Below, one piece after another: positions 33,023 to 42,404 of a stretch of 64,000 bases of DNA. The notes under the pieces are model-generated. The model ran no database searches. It was given only the letters and a program-made list of their open reading frames with translations, and was not told the origin of the DNA. Source of the DNA: VRUE01 sp036271315 (GTDB lineage: Bacteria > Actinomycetota > Thermoleophilia > Solirubrobacterales > 70-9); NCBI GenBank assembly GCA_036271315.1, contig DATBAV010000032.1, positions 62,001-126,000 on the forward strand, in the 5' to 3' direction. Position numbers and translations under genes: made by a program. Within the stretch, counting starts at the first letter, position 1, and each line of letters begins with the position of its first letter.

Positions 33023-34494
33023 GGCAGCCTCCGCTGCTCGCCATCGACGACGACGGCGTTGAAGCCGAAGCCGGTGTGGATGTGCTTCAGCTCGTAGAAG
33101 GGGATGTCGTGGGGGCGGTTCGCCATGTAGCGGGTGAGAGTGAGGCGCTCGAACCTTACCCGCGCTACTGGGTGGAAAACGCTTGGCACGCCAGTCACAG
33201 CGCGGCCTTCGAGCGACTTGCTGATCACATCGATCGTGCGCAGCTTCCAGTCACCACTGTAGATGCGTTGCGCGTGTTCGTGCAGGTAGAAGCGCACCGG
33301 GTCGGCGGCGAGCTTCCAGGTGACGATCGCTCGCGGGCCGCGCGGGGGGCCAAGTTCTTCGGTGATGCCGCGGAAGTCAGGGCGCTGCAGGTTCGGCGTC
33401 TGCGTGACGTGCACGCCGAAGGCGATCCAGTAGGCGCAGAGGGCGACTGCGAGCAGCAGGCCGAGGCGGCGGGCGCGATCGGCGGCGAAGCCGAGCGCGG
33501 CGGCAAGCGCCAGTGGTATCAGCGCCGGCAGCAGGTTGCGCTCGACCACGTAGTCCTTGCCGGCGAGGGCCGCGACCAAGGCGAGGACGGCGACGCCTGA
33601 CCCGATGACAATGCCGATCAGGGCGCCACGGCGCTCGCGGCGGCTACCGCGCACGGCGACGAGCAGCAGGGCGACGGCGAAGAGGATCGCCGGCAGCAGG
33701 GCGTAGCGCTCGCGCGGCGACTCGGCGATCACGTGGCCTGTTTCGCCGACCAGGAAGCTGACGCCGGTCTCGAAGAAGCGGGTCGAGAGCAGGCTTTCTT
33801 CGATCCAGCCGATGTGGGTCGGGTTGACCTGGGCGGAGATCAGCGGGACCAGGGCGAGGCCGACGAGGCCGACGCCGGCAAGCGCCGGCAAGACCGTTCG
33901 CCAGCGATCGCGCAGGGCGACCAGCAGCCAGAGCGCCTCGATCGCGACGGCGAAGACGGCGAAATAGTGGCTGCAGAGGGCGAGCGCCGAGGCGAGCGCC
34001 CAGAGAGCGAGGTCGCGGCCGCCGCGGGTGCGCAGGGCGCGGACGAAGAAGAACAGCGAGGCGGCGCAGAAGAAGACCAGCAGCGCGTAGGAACGGGCCT
34101 CCTGCGAGTACCAGATCAGCATCGGGTTGACGGCGACGAGGGCGGCGGCGATCAGGCCGGCGCGGCGGTGGGCCAGCTCGGCGCCGATGCAGTAGGCAAG
34201 CGGCACCGTGGCGGTGCCGAAGAGGGCCGAGAGCGAGCGCAGGCCTACTTCGTGGGTGCCGAAGGCTTTTGCCCAGCCCCAGGCGAGGACGTAATAGAGC
34301 GGCGGGTTGGACTCGCTGTTCTTGACCGCGTGCAGCATGTCGATGAAGCTGCCCGGGATCACTCGCATGGCGGTGATCACCTCGTCGTGGTGGTAGCTCT
34401 GCACGTCGAGGCTGGCGAAGCGCATCGCAGCGCCGAGCGCGGTGAGGAGCGCCAGGGCCCAGAGGGCCCCGTTGCGGCTGGGAGCGAGGGTCAA
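33019..34494 (-). CDS. GT39/ArnT-like polytopic glycosyltransferase
   Basis: 491 residues from the TTG at 34494, which overlaps the GH92 stop as TTGA; the frame extends to 34629 but only over GH92 coding sequence. The first luminal loop carries YHHDEV, the acidic pair characteristic of GT-C enzymes that use polyprenyl-phosphate sugars, followed by ESNPPLYYVLAWGW. About ten hydrophobic segments follow and then a soluble C-terminal part. With GtrA next to it, a role in modifying an envelope glycan or protein is likely; donor and acceptor are unknown. Confidence 0.85.
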   Translation of the reverse strand: MTLAPSRNGALWALALLTALGAAMRFASLDVQSYHHDEVITAMRVIPGSFIDMLHAVKNSESNPPLYYVLAWGWAKAFGTHEVGLRSLSALFGTATVPLAYCIGAELAHRRAGLIAAALVAVNPMLIWYSQEARSYALLVFFCAASLFFFVRALRTRGGRDLALWALASALALCSHYFAVFAVAIEALWLLVALRDRWRTVLPALAGVGLVGLALVPLISAQVNPTHIGWIEESLLSTRFFETGVSFLVGETGHVIAESPRERYALLPAILFAVALLLVAVRGSRRERRGALIGIVIGSGVAVLALVAALAGKDYVVERNLLPALIPLALAAALGFAADRARRLGLLLAVALCAYWIAFGVHVTQTPNLQRPDFRGITEELGPPRGPRAIVTWKLAADPVRFYLHEHAQRIYSGDWKLRTIDVISKSLEGRAVTGVPSVFHPVARVRFERLTLTRYMANRPHDIPFYELKHIHTGFGFNAVVVDGEQRRLP

Positions 34495-36986
34495 GGTGTG
34501 CAGGCGTCTTTCGGCATCGCGCGGCCCGGGCCAAAGGAGGGCGGCGTTGCGGCGGCGGAGCTGCCCCATTTGCGATTTGGGCGGGGCGCAAGTTCGAAGG
34601 TCAAGCGGGTGCCGTGGGAGAGCGCGCACCAGGTGGTCCAGGGCTGGCTCGCGGAGCGGCCGTTGACGCGGAGGCCGTCTATGTAGGGGGCGCTGCTCGG
34701 ACTGAGAGCGACGGCGTGCTTTTTCTTCCCTCGTCCCCGCATTTCCTTCGCGCTGGCAGAGATCGTCAAGCGGCGACCGTGAGCCAGGGCGACCGAGGCG
34801 TGTCCGAACAGCGGGCTGCCGATCGCCAGCAAGCCGACACCCGGCACCTCGGGATAGAGCCCGAGGGCGCCGAAGACGTACCAGGCCGAGAGCGTGCCGA
34901 GATCGTCGTTGCCGGGATAGCCGGAGGGCGAGGGGCTGTAGAGACGGAGGCCGCGCCGGACCGCGGCCTGGGTGCCGTAGGGCTGGCGCAGCCAGTCGTA
35001 CAGCCAGGGGGCCTGGAGGGTCGGCTCGTTGCCGAGTAGTGCGTGGTCGGCGTGGGTACCGCCGGGGCCGGCGTTGAGCTTGCGCAGGAAGCGACCGAGG
35101 CGGTCGGCGGCCTTCGCCCTGCCGCCCATCAGGCGGAAGAGGCCGGCGGGGTCGTGGGGCACCGCCCAGCTGTACTGGGCGGAGTCCCCCTCGACGAACC
35201 CGCCACCGCCGAGGTTGTCGTAATGGGCTGGAAAAGCACCGTTTTCGTAGCGCGGCTCGATCATCTTGCTGTGGCGGTCGAAGAGCTTGCGCCAGTTGCC
35301 TGAACGCTGCATAAAGCGCGCGTACGTCCCGTAATCGCCGAGCGCGCGGCCGGCGAACTGGGCGATGGCGAAATCGTCGACCGTGTACTCGAGCGAGGTA
35401 GCGGCCGAGCCCCAGACGTCGTCGGGGCTGCCGTAGATCGAGTTGGCGTTGCGAACGTTGGTGTCGAGGTCAAAGGGCACGTAGCCGTGGGCGAGGTATG
35501 GCGCCAGGCCCTGGCGCTCGAGGTATTCGCCGTTGGCGCTGCGGCATTCGCCGTCGGCGCCGCGCAGCATCGCGGCCAGGACGGCCTGGCGGTCGAAGGC
35601 GGTGGCACCGAAGGCCGCGGCGGAGGCGATCAGCGGATCGGCCGAGTCGCCGACCATGGTCATGCTCTGGCCGTTGGCATAGGGCCAGCGCGGCAGGCAG
35701 CCGCTCTCGGCAGCGTCGGCGAGCAGCGAGCGCACCATCTCGCTGGCGCGCTTGGGGGCGAGAATCGAGAGCAGCTGGATCTGCGTGCGGTAGGTGTCCC
35801 AGGCGGAGAAGTCGGCGTACTGGGTGCGGCCTTCGGCCCGGTGCAGCAGGCCGTCCATACCGATGTAGGCGCCGCCGACGTCGCTGAAGGTGCGCGGCGC
35901 CAAACCGACGTGGTAAAGCGCCGTGTAGAAGGTGTCGAGCAGGCGGGGCGGGCCACCGCTGACGCGGATCCGGCCAAGCCAGCTGTTCCAGCGGCGCTCG
36001 GTTTCGTTGGCGACCGTGCCGAAGCCACGGCCGGGGTTTTCGGCGGCGAGGTTTGCGCGAGCGTCTTCGACGCTGACGAAGGAGACGCCGACGCGGGCGG
36101 TGACGGTGCGGTTGTGAGCGGTGTCGAAGCTCGCGTAAGCGCCGGCGTCGGCGCTGGTCTTCGGGTTGGACGGGGGCGCCTGGCTGTCGCTTGCCGTCGC
36201 ACCGCCGGCGTTTAGCTTGTTTTCTTCCCAGGTCCCGTAGGCGTCGAAGCCGCGGTTGAAGACGGCGGCGATGTAAACGCGGTAGCGCGGGCGCTGGCCG
36301 CAGAAGAGGCCGCTCGAGGCGGTGCCGTCGATCTCTCGGTGGGCCGGATCGATGCTCACCGCGGCGAAGTCGTCGGGCTGGGCGCTACCACCGGCGTCGA
36401 TAAGGACGCTGGCGTGCGGGTTGCGGGGAAAGGTGAAGCGCGCCATGCCCGTGCGGGTGGTCGCCGTCAGTTCCGTTTCGATCGCGCCGCCGCGGACCGG
36501 GTTGAGGCTGACCGAGTAGTAACCCGGCCGGCCGCTCTCATGGGCGTGCGAGAAGCCGGGCTGGAACTGGCCGTCGAGCGAGGAGCCTTCGGCCGCTGGA
36601 GAGGATTCGATCGGCTCGGTGGTCGGCATGAAGGGAAAGTCGCCGTAGAGGGAACAACCGGCGCCGGAGAGGTGAGTGAGGCTGAAGCCCCTGATGTGAG
36701 AGTCGCGGTAGTCGTAACCGGCGCGGCCGTTGCGGTCGGCCGGGGTCGTGTCGGGGCTCCACTGGACCATGCCGAAAGGGGCGGCGGCGCCGGGGAAGTT
36801 GTGGCCGCCGCCAAAGGTGTCGTGGCCGGGCCTGGTGCCGGCGAAGACATGGACGTCGTCGGCCAGGCCGGCACCGGCGGCGGGCTGGGCTATGAGCGCG
36901 AGCGAGGCGAGCGCCGCGGCGATGAGGATCCCTGCGCGTGCGAGCAAGCCCTCTACGTTACGGCGCTCGCTTAAGGTTCCGGCCAA
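34491..36986 (-). CDS. Secreted GH92-family alpha-mannosidase-like hydrolase
   Basis: 831 residues, exported (signal peptide region GILIAAALASLALIAQPAAG). GH92 marks run along the chain: NFPGAAAPFGMVQWSPDT, GFSLTHLSGAGCSLYGDFP, DTYRTQIQLLSILAP, GDSADPLIASAAAFG, VEGDSAQYSWAVPHD (with the catalytic-acid region), and GNDDLGTLSAWYVFGALGLY. GH92 enzymes are calcium-dependent exo-alpha-mannosidases, so it may trim mannose-containing polymers outside the cell. The start is uncertain (TTG at 36986 or 36947); the first would leave two bases to the divergent gene. Confidence 0.92.
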   Translation of the reverse strand: MAGTLSERRNVEGLLARAGILIAAALASLALIAQPAAGAGLADDVHVFAGTRPGHDTFGGGHNFPGAAAPFGMVQWSPDTTPADRNGRAGYDYRDSHIRGFSLTHLSGAGCSLYGDFPFMPTTEPIESSPAAEGSSLDGQFQPGFSHAHESGRPGYYSVSLNPVRGGAIETELTATTRTGMARFTFPRNPHASVLIDAGGSAQPDDFAAVSIDPAHREIDGTASSGLFCGQRPRYRVYIAAVFNRGFDAYGTWEENKLNAGGATASDSQAPPSNPKTSADAGAYASFDTAHNRTVTARVGVSFVSVEDARANLAAENPGRGFGTVANETERRWNSWLGRIRVSGGPPRLLDTFYTALYHVGLAPRTFSDVGGAYIGMDGLLHRAEGRTQYADFSAWDTYRTQIQLLSILAPKRASEMVRSLLADAAESGCLPRWPYANGQSMTMVGDSADPLIASAAAFGATAFDRQAVLAAMLRGADGECRSANGEYLERQGLAPYLAHGYVPFDLDTNVRNANSIYGSPDDVWGSAATSLEYTVDDFAIAQFAGRALGDYGTYARFMQRSGNWRKLFDRHSKMIEPRYENGAFPAHYDNLGGGGFVEGDSAQYSWAVPHDPAGLFRLMGGRAKAADRLGRFLRKLNAGPGGTHADHALLGNEPTLQAPWLYDWLRQPYGTQAAVRRGLRLYSPSPSGYPGNDDLGTLSAWYVFGALGLYPEVPGVGLLAIGSPLFGHASVALAHGRRLTISASAKEMRGRGKKKHAVALSPSSAPYIDGLRVNGRSASQPWTTWCALSHGTRLTFELAPRPNRKWGSSAAATPPSFGPGRAMPKDACTP

Positions 36987-36988
36987 TC

Positions 36989-37624
36989 GTGAAGACGCGA
37001 AGCGCCGCTCTCATCGTCATCGCCGTTGCCGCGGCGGTCATCGCTGCCGTGCTGGCGCTGGGTGGCGGCAAGGAAGACGCGAAGGCCACGACGGCGCTGC
37101 CCGAAATCCCGGGCGAGCCGACGGTGAGCGTGATCTCGCCTCGCAGCGGTGCCCGCCAGACCAGCCACGCGGTCGTCGTCAAGGTCAAAGTCCGCAACTT
37201 CGAGCTGGCGCCGCGCCACTTCGGCGGCGAACCGCAGCTGCACGAGGGCCACATCCGCTTCTCCCTCAACCGCGTCCCGGACTGTGTCTATCCGGCCAAG
37301 CTACAGCGGGCGATCAACAGCCCCTTCGGCAACGGTCGCCTGGTTGGGCGCTCCTTCGACTTCCCGGAATATTCCGGACCCAACGGCATCCTCGCCGAGC
37401 GCATCGGCTCCGAGGAAAGCTACTCGCCGGCAACGCGTCCGGAGATCTACTACCACGCCCTCCCCCCCGGCTTCTACCGCCTGGTCATCACCCTCGCCCA
37501 GAACGACGGCTCGACCACGCCGTTCCACGCTGTGACCAACTTCCAGATCCTGCCGAAGCCCGGCCACGGCCCGAAGTGCATCAACGGCAAGGTGCCGAGC
37601 GCCAAGGCCGCGGCTTTCGATTAA
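36989..37624 (+). CDS. Hypothetical membrane-anchored extracellular protein
   Basis: 211 residues from the GTG at 36989 (MKTRSAALIVIAVAAAVIAA as translated). One N-terminal hydrophobic anchor precedes a beta-rich domain with VSVISPRSGARQTSHAVVV and LHEGHIRFSLNRVPDC, a pattern loosely similar to DUF4399/Ig-like cupredoxin-type domains. There is a pair of Cys (VPDC and PKC). The function is unknown. Its start is almost back-to-back with that of GH92, so one of the two starts is probably further inside. Confidence 0.68.
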   Translation: MKTRSAALIVIAVAAAVIAAVLALGGGKEDAKATTALPEIPGEPTVSVISPRSGARQTSHAVVVKVKVRNFELAPRHFGGEPQLHEGHIRFSLNRVPDCVYPAKLQRAINSPFGNGRLVGRSFDFPEYSGPNGILAERIGSEESYSPATRPEIYYHALPPGFYRLVITLAQNDGSTTPFHAVTNFQILPKPGHGPKCINGKVPSAKAAAFD

Positions 37625-37746
37625 GGCGCCCCCGGACGCGGGAGCGCGGGCGCGAGAATCGCCGGTGTCTATTAGCGCGACCGCGCGGGAGCGGAGGAGG
37701 CGCCGCCTGATGTCGGCCAATACTTCACTTTGTATAGTGGAGTGCC

Positions 37747-39564
37747 GTGCGCACTTACCGTCGTTTGATGGGCTTTTTGCGGCCCTACCGCCGCCAGCTC
37801 TGGGGATCCCTGGCGTTTGCCTGGGCGGCGATGGGGATGACGGTGCTGATCCCGTGGCTGATCGGGCGCGCCGTCAACGCGATCCAGGACGGTGACAAGC
37901 CCGACCTGCTGCCGCTGGCGCTGGCGATCGTCGGCGCGGGGATTTTGCGACTGGGGCTGACCGTGGTGCGGCGGCTGGTCGCGGGCCGGGTCTCGCTGGC
38001 GGTCGAATTCGACCTGCGCCAGCTCTTCTACGCCCACCTGCAACGACTCGAGCTCGGCTTCTTCGACGGGCAGCAGACCGGGCAGCTGATGTCGCGAGCG
38101 ACCGTCGACCTGCAGGCGATCCGCTTCTTCCTCGGCTACGGGCTGATCTTCATCACCCAGAACCTGCTGACGATCACCCTGGTGACGATCGTCATGGTCG
38201 CGATCAACCCGCTGCTGGCGCTGATCGCGCTGGCCCCGGCGCCGCTGATCGTCTTCACCGCCTCGCGCTACAACCGGGTCTCGCGGCCAGCGCAGCAAGA
38301 GGTTGCGCAGCGGATCGCCGAACTGACCGCGGAGGCCGAGGAGAACATCTCGGGGATCCGCATCGTCAAGGCCTTCGCGCGCGAGGAATACCAGCTGCAC
38401 CGCTTCCAGCGCTCGGTCTCCCGGGTCTTCGACCAGAGCATCTACTCGACCAAGCTGCAGGCCTTCTTCTCGCCGCTGATCGGGCTGCTGCCGCAGATGG
38501 GGATCGCCCTGGTACTGCTGATCGGTGGCCGCCAGGTGATCGACGGCAGCCTCAGTCTCGGCGACTTCACCGCCTTCTATACCTATCTGGTGATCCTGGC
38601 CGGGCCGATGCGGATGCTCGGCGTGGCGATGGGGATGGCGCAGCGGGCCGTCGCCTCCGGCAACCGCCTCTTCGAGATCCTCGACCGCGAGCCGGAGATC
38701 GAGAGCCCGCCGGGAGCGCCGCCGCTGCCGGTCGGCGGTGGCAGCGTGCGGATGGCAAGCGTGACGCTGCGCTACGACGGGGCGCGGGCAAACCCATCGG
38801 ACCTCGAGCACCCTGGAGAGGAGTCGAGGACCGGCGCGGCACTGAGCGAAGTCGACTTCGAGGTCGCGGCGGGAAGCACGGTGGCGCTGGTCGGGCCGTC
38901 GGGCTCGGGCAAGACCAGCCTCGTCGCCCTGATCGCCCGCCTCTATGACCCGAGCGAGGGCTCGGTTCTGATCGACGGTGCCGACGTGCGCTCGGTCGAG
39001 GTCGAGTCGCTGCGCCGGGAGATCGCCTTCGTCAGCGACGAGAGCTTCCTCTTCAGCGCCAGCGTCGCCGAGAACATCGCCTACCCGCGCTCCGACGCGC
39101 CGCGCGAGGAGATCGAAGCGGCGGCCCGGCGGGCCCAGGCAGCGAGCTTCATCGAGGACCTGCCGGGTGGCTACGACACCGTCGTCGGCGAGCGCGGGCT
39201 GACCCTCTCCGGCGGGCAGCGCCAGCGGGTGGCGATCGCGCGGGCGCTGCTGGCCGACCCCCGCATCCTGATCCTCGACGACGCCACCTCCTCGGTAGAT
39301 GCGACCACCGAGGGAGCGATCAAGTCCGGTTTGCGCGAGGTGATGGACGGGCGAACGACGTTCATCATCGCCCACCGCCTATCGACGGTCTCGCTGGCCG
39401 ACGAAGTGATCGTGATGGACGGCGGGCGCATCGTCGACCGCGGCACCCATTCCCAGCTGCTCGAAGGTTGCAGCTTCTACCGTGAGATCGCCGAGCACGG
39501 CCTCGCCGACTCGGTCTTCCTCCAACACGACCTCGAGCAGCGCGAGGAGGTGGCGCGGCTGTGA
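37747..39564 (+). CDS. ABC exporter half-transporter with degenerate ATP site
   Basis: 605 residues: six-helix exporter domain (about 1-320), then a nucleotide-binding domain with Walker A GPSGSGKTSL, signature LSGGQRQRVAIARALL, Walker B ILILDDATSSVD and IAHRLSTV. The residue after the Walker B aspartate is Asp rather than the catalytic Glu, as in the degenerate subunit of heterodimeric exporters such as TM287/288. A TATAGT box at 37733-37738 ends nine bases before the GTG, so the transcript may be leaderless. It overlaps its partner by four bases (GTGA). Confidence 0.95.
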   Translation: MRTYRRLMGFLRPYRRQLWGSLAFAWAAMGMTVLIPWLIGRAVNAIQDGDKPDLLPLALAIVGAGILRLGLTVVRRLVAGRVSLAVEFDLRQLFYAHLQRLELGFFDGQQTGQLMSRATVDLQAIRFFLGYGLIFITQNLLTITLVTIVMVAINPLLALIALAPAPLIVFTASRYNRVSRPAQQEVAQRIAELTAEAEENISGIRIVKAFAREEYQLHRFQRSVSRVFDQSIYSTKLQAFFSPLIGLLPQMGIALVLLIGGRQVIDGSLSLGDFTAFYTYLVILAGPMRMLGVAMGMAQRAVASGNRLFEILDREPEIESPPGAPPLPVGGGSVRMASVTLRYDGARANPSDLEHPGEESRTGAALSEVDFEVAAGSTVALVGPSGSGKTSLVALIARLYDPSEGSVLIDGADVRSVEVESLRREIAFVSDESFLFSASVAENIAYPRSDAPREEIEAAARRAQAASFIEDLPGGYDTVVGERGLTLSGGQRQRVAIARALLADPRILILDDATSSVDATTEGAIKSGLREVMDGRTTFIIAHRLSTVSLADEVIVMDGGRIVDRGTHSQLLEGCSFYREIAEHGLADSVFLQHDLEQREEVARL

Positions 39565-41432
39565 GCGAACGCTGGCGCAACATAGCGCTGCTCTTCGCCG
39601 CCGTCTGGAAGCTGCTGCGCGGCCAGGACCAGCGCGGCCGCAAGGTGCGCTGGATGCTGGGGCTGCTGCGGCCGTATCGCGGCAAGGTGGCGCTGATGTT
39701 CGTCGCCCTGCTGGTGGCGACCGGGGCCGGTCTCGCTCCCCCCGCCCTCGCCGGCAAGGCGGTCGACAGCGGCATCATCACCGGCGACGTCTCCGCCCTG
39801 GACTGGATCGTCGCCGCTTTCGTCGTCGTCGCGACGCTCTATGCCGCCTCGACCTACCTGCAGACCTACCTGGTCGGCTGGGTCGGCACGCGGGCGCTGC
39901 AGGACCTGCGCGAGCGGGTCTTCTCGCACCTGCAGACGATGTCGATCGGCTTCTTCACCCGGCGCAGCCCGGGGGTGCTGATCAGCCGCATGACCAATGA
40001 CATCGAGGCGCTCAACCAACTCGTCACCGACGGCGTGGTGACGATGTTCTCCAGCGTGCTGACCCTGGTCGGTGTGGTCGTGATCCTGCTCGTGTACGAC
40101 GCCGAACTGGCCCTGGTCACCTTCATCACCTTCCCGCTGATCGCCGCGGCGAGCATCGTCTTCCGCATCGTCTCCCACGGCGCCTACCGCGAAACGCGCG
40201 AGCGGATCGGGGCGATCACCGGCTACCTGCAGGAGACCCTGAGTGGAGTGCGGGTGGTGCGCAGCTTCGGCCAGGAGCCACGACACGTGGACGCGATGAC
40301 CGAGCTCAACGAGGCCAACCGCGCGGCCAACATGCGCACTGTCTTCCTCAACGCCTCCTACTTCCCCGGCGTCGAACTGCTGGCCGCGGTCGGCACCGCA
40401 GCGATCCTGCTCTACGGCGGCACCCAGGCGATTGACGGCGCGATCCAGATCGGCACGATCATCGCCTTCGTCGGCTACCTAACGGTCTTCTTCGAACCGA
40501 TCCAGCAGCTCTCCCAGCTCTACACGACCTACCAGCAGGGGATGGCGGCGCTGGACAAGATCTTCGACCTGCTCGACACAGCGCCGGACATGGTCGATGC
40601 CGAGGGCGCGATCGACCCCGGCACGCTGCGCGGCGAGATCGAGATGCAGGGTGTCTGGTTCTCCTACTCCGACGATGCTGAGTTCGCACTTATTAGCCAT
40701 AGCGGCGAGGAAGCACGAACTCAGCCTCCGGAGGATGGGGTCGAGTGGGCGATGCGCGATATCGACCTGCACGTGCCGCCGGGGCAGACGCTGGCGCTCG
40801 TCGGCACAACCGGAGCCGGCAAGTCGACCTTCGCCAAGCTGGTCGCGCGCTTCTATGACCCGCAGCACGGCAAGGTGCTCGTCGATGGCCACGACCTGAC
40901 CGGCGTGCAGCAGCTGGCGCTACGGCGCCAGCTCGGGATCGTGCCGCAGGAGGGCTTCCTCTTCTCCGGCAGCGTGCGCGAGAACATCGCCTTCGGCCGG
41001 CCCGAGGCGACTTTGGAGGAGATCGAAGACGCGGCGGCGGCGGTCGGCGCGACCGAGTTCATCGCCGCCCTGCCGGAGGGGATCGAGACCGAGGTCGGCG
41101 AGCGCGGCGTGCAGCTCTCGGCCGGCCAGCGCCAGCTCGTCGCCTTCGCCCGCGCCCTGCTCGCCGAACCGCGCATCCTAATCCTCGATGAGGCGACCTC
41201 CAACGTCGACGTGCGCACCGAGAAAACGATCGAGAAAGGCCTCAGCCGCCTGCTCGCCGGCCGCACCGCGATCGTCATCGCCCACCGCCTCTCGACGATC
41301 CGCCGCGCCGGCAAGATCGTCGTGCTCGAACACGGCCGCATCGCCGAGACCGGCACGCACGAGGAGCTGATCGAGGCGGGCGGCCCGTACTCGCGGCTCT
41401 ACGGAGCCTGGGAAGAGTCGTCGGCGGCCTAG
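39561..41432 (+). CDS. ABC exporter half-transporter with consensus ATP site
   Basis: 623 residues: an extended N-terminal elbow, six-helix domain and nucleotide-binding domain with Walker A GTTGAGKSTF, signature variant LSAGQRQLVAFARALL, Walker B ILILDEATSNVD with the catalytic Glu, and IAHRLSTI. It pairs with the upstream gene to form a heterodimer with one active and one degenerate site. Substrates of this group are drugs, lipids or peptides and cannot be assigned. The short acidic insert before Walker A (GEEARTQPPEDG) has a counterpart in the partner (GEESRTGA). Confidence 0.95.
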   Translation: MSERWRNIALLFAAVWKLLRGQDQRGRKVRWMLGLLRPYRGKVALMFVALLVATGAGLAPPALAGKAVDSGIITGDVSALDWIVAAFVVVATLYAASTYLQTYLVGWVGTRALQDLRERVFSHLQTMSIGFFTRRSPGVLISRMTNDIEALNQLVTDGVVTMFSSVLTLVGVVVILLVYDAELALVTFITFPLIAAASIVFRIVSHGAYRETRERIGAITGYLQETLSGVRVVRSFGQEPRHVDAMTELNEANRAANMRTVFLNASYFPGVELLAAVGTAAILLYGGTQAIDGAIQIGTIIAFVGYLTVFFEPIQQLSQLYTTYQQGMAALDKIFDLLDTAPDMVDAEGAIDPGTLRGEIEMQGVWFSYSDDAEFALISHSGEEARTQPPEDGVEWAMRDIDLHVPPGQTLALVGTTGAGKSTFAKLVARFYDPQHGKVLVDGHDLTGVQQLALRRQLGIVPQEGFLFSGSVRENIAFGRPEATLEEIEDAAAAVGATEFIAALPEGIETEVGERGVQLSAGQRQLVAFARALLAEPRILILDEATSNVDVRTEKTIEKGLSRLLAGRTAIVIAHRLSTIRRAGKIVVLEHGRIAETGTHEELIEAGGPYSRLYGAWEESSAA

Positions 41433-41452
41433 GGCCGTCCGTCTTTACTCAC

Positions 41453-41501
41453 ACGCGCCCTCCATTGACCACCGCATAGGGGGTAAAAGGGGGTCGCGTG
41501 G
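41453..41501. repeat. Dispersed palindromic element, copy C
   Basis: About 49 bases with core CCCTCCATTGACCACCGC then ATAGGGGGTAAAAGGGGG. The basal stem here is CACGCG/CGCGTG, different from copies A and B but again self-complementary. It lies between the ABC gene and the convergent lipoprotein gene. Confidence 0.75.
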
Positions 41502-42224
41502 CTAACCTGGGCCGATGCCGCCGCTGCTGCCGCCGGTTGAGCCGCCGCTTTCGGGGGCGCCCGCGGTGCCGCCGCCTTCGGCCGTGCCGCCAGCGCCGCC
41601 GGTTTCGGGGGCGACTTCGGGGGCCGGTTCGGCTTCGGCTTCCGGTTCGACGGCTTCCGGTTCAACGGCTTCGGCTTCTTCGCCGCCGGTTTCCGCTTCA
41701 GCGGATTCCGAGCTTGGCCCTGATGTCGCCGGAGCGCTCGGGCCTTCGCTGCAGTCTTTGAAGCCGTATTCGCTGGCCGCGCTCTGGAACGAGGTCAGCG
41801 CTTCGGAGGCGCTCGCTTCGGCGGCTTCGAGGCCGGCGGTATCGCCGCGCTCGGAAGCCAGTTTGACTTCGTCCTCGGTTTTGGCCAGTTCTTCGGCAGC
41901 GCTGGAGAATTCGGCGTAGCCGTCGGTTTCCTGCGGCGTTCCAAGGTTGTTGAGGCTGGCGACCATGCCGCTGTAGAGATCCGCAGCCTGGGAGGCGGGG
42001 CTGCTGTTTTCGGTGCTGCTCGATCCAACCGAGCCGACCGCCGCATTGACCTCGGCGCAGATCGCGTTGCCCTGTTCGATCAGCTCGGCCTTGCTCAGCG
42101 CGGCTGGCGCTGCCGTGGTCGTCGCCGTCGATTCGCTCGAATCGCTGCCGCCACCGCCGCCGCAGCCGGAGATCAGCAGCGCGGCCACGGGCAGAGCGAG
42201 GATCCAGGGTCGACGAGGGCTCAC
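41502..42224 (-). CDS. Hypothetical lipoprotein with low-complexity tail
   Basis: 240 residues. Lipobox LLISGC at about residues 16-21, then a Gly/Ser/Thr linker, a helical domain from about 42 to 150 with two cysteines (NAICAEV and FKDCSEG), and a tail of Glu/Pro/Ala/Gly repeats (AEAVEPEAVEPEAEAEPAPE). The Cys-to-Cys helical part resembles the smaller lipoprotein at 44911, suggesting a family. The tail may span the cell wall. The function is unknown. Confidence 0.72.
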   Translation of the reverse strand: MSPRRPWILALPVAALLISGCGGGGGSDSSESTATTTAAPAALSKAELIEQGNAICAEVNAAVGSVGSSSTENSSPASQAADLYSGMVASLNNLGTPQETDGYAEFSSAAEELAKTEDEVKLASERGDTAGLEAAEASASEALTSFQSAASEYGFKDCSEGPSAPATSGPSSESAEAETGGEEAEAVEPEAVEPEAEAEPAPEVAPETGGAGGTAEGGGTAGAPESGGSTGGSSGGIGPG

Positions 42225-42294
42225 GGGTGGGGCGAAACTAGCAGAGGGATTAGACGCTCTTGCAGGGATTTGAGCCGGTTGAAGCGACTTTGAG

Positions 42295-42365
42295 CTGCGG
42301 CCCAGGGACTCGAACCCCGACTACCTCGTCCAGAGCGAGGCGTGCTGCCATTACACCAGGCCGCA
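42295..42365 (-). tRNA. tRNA-Gln (CTG)
   Basis: Cloverleaf on the minus strand, 71 bases: acceptor TGCGGCC/GGCCGCA, short D-arm GTGTAATGGCAGCAC, anticodon stem CCTCG/CGAGG with loop CTCTGGA (anticodon CTG), T-arm CGGGGTTCGAGTCCCTG and discriminator G. CCA is not encoded. Confidence 0.92.
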
Positions 42366-42404
42366 AAGCGAGACCGAAGGATACCGGCGGCCGCCGAGCG
42401 CAGG

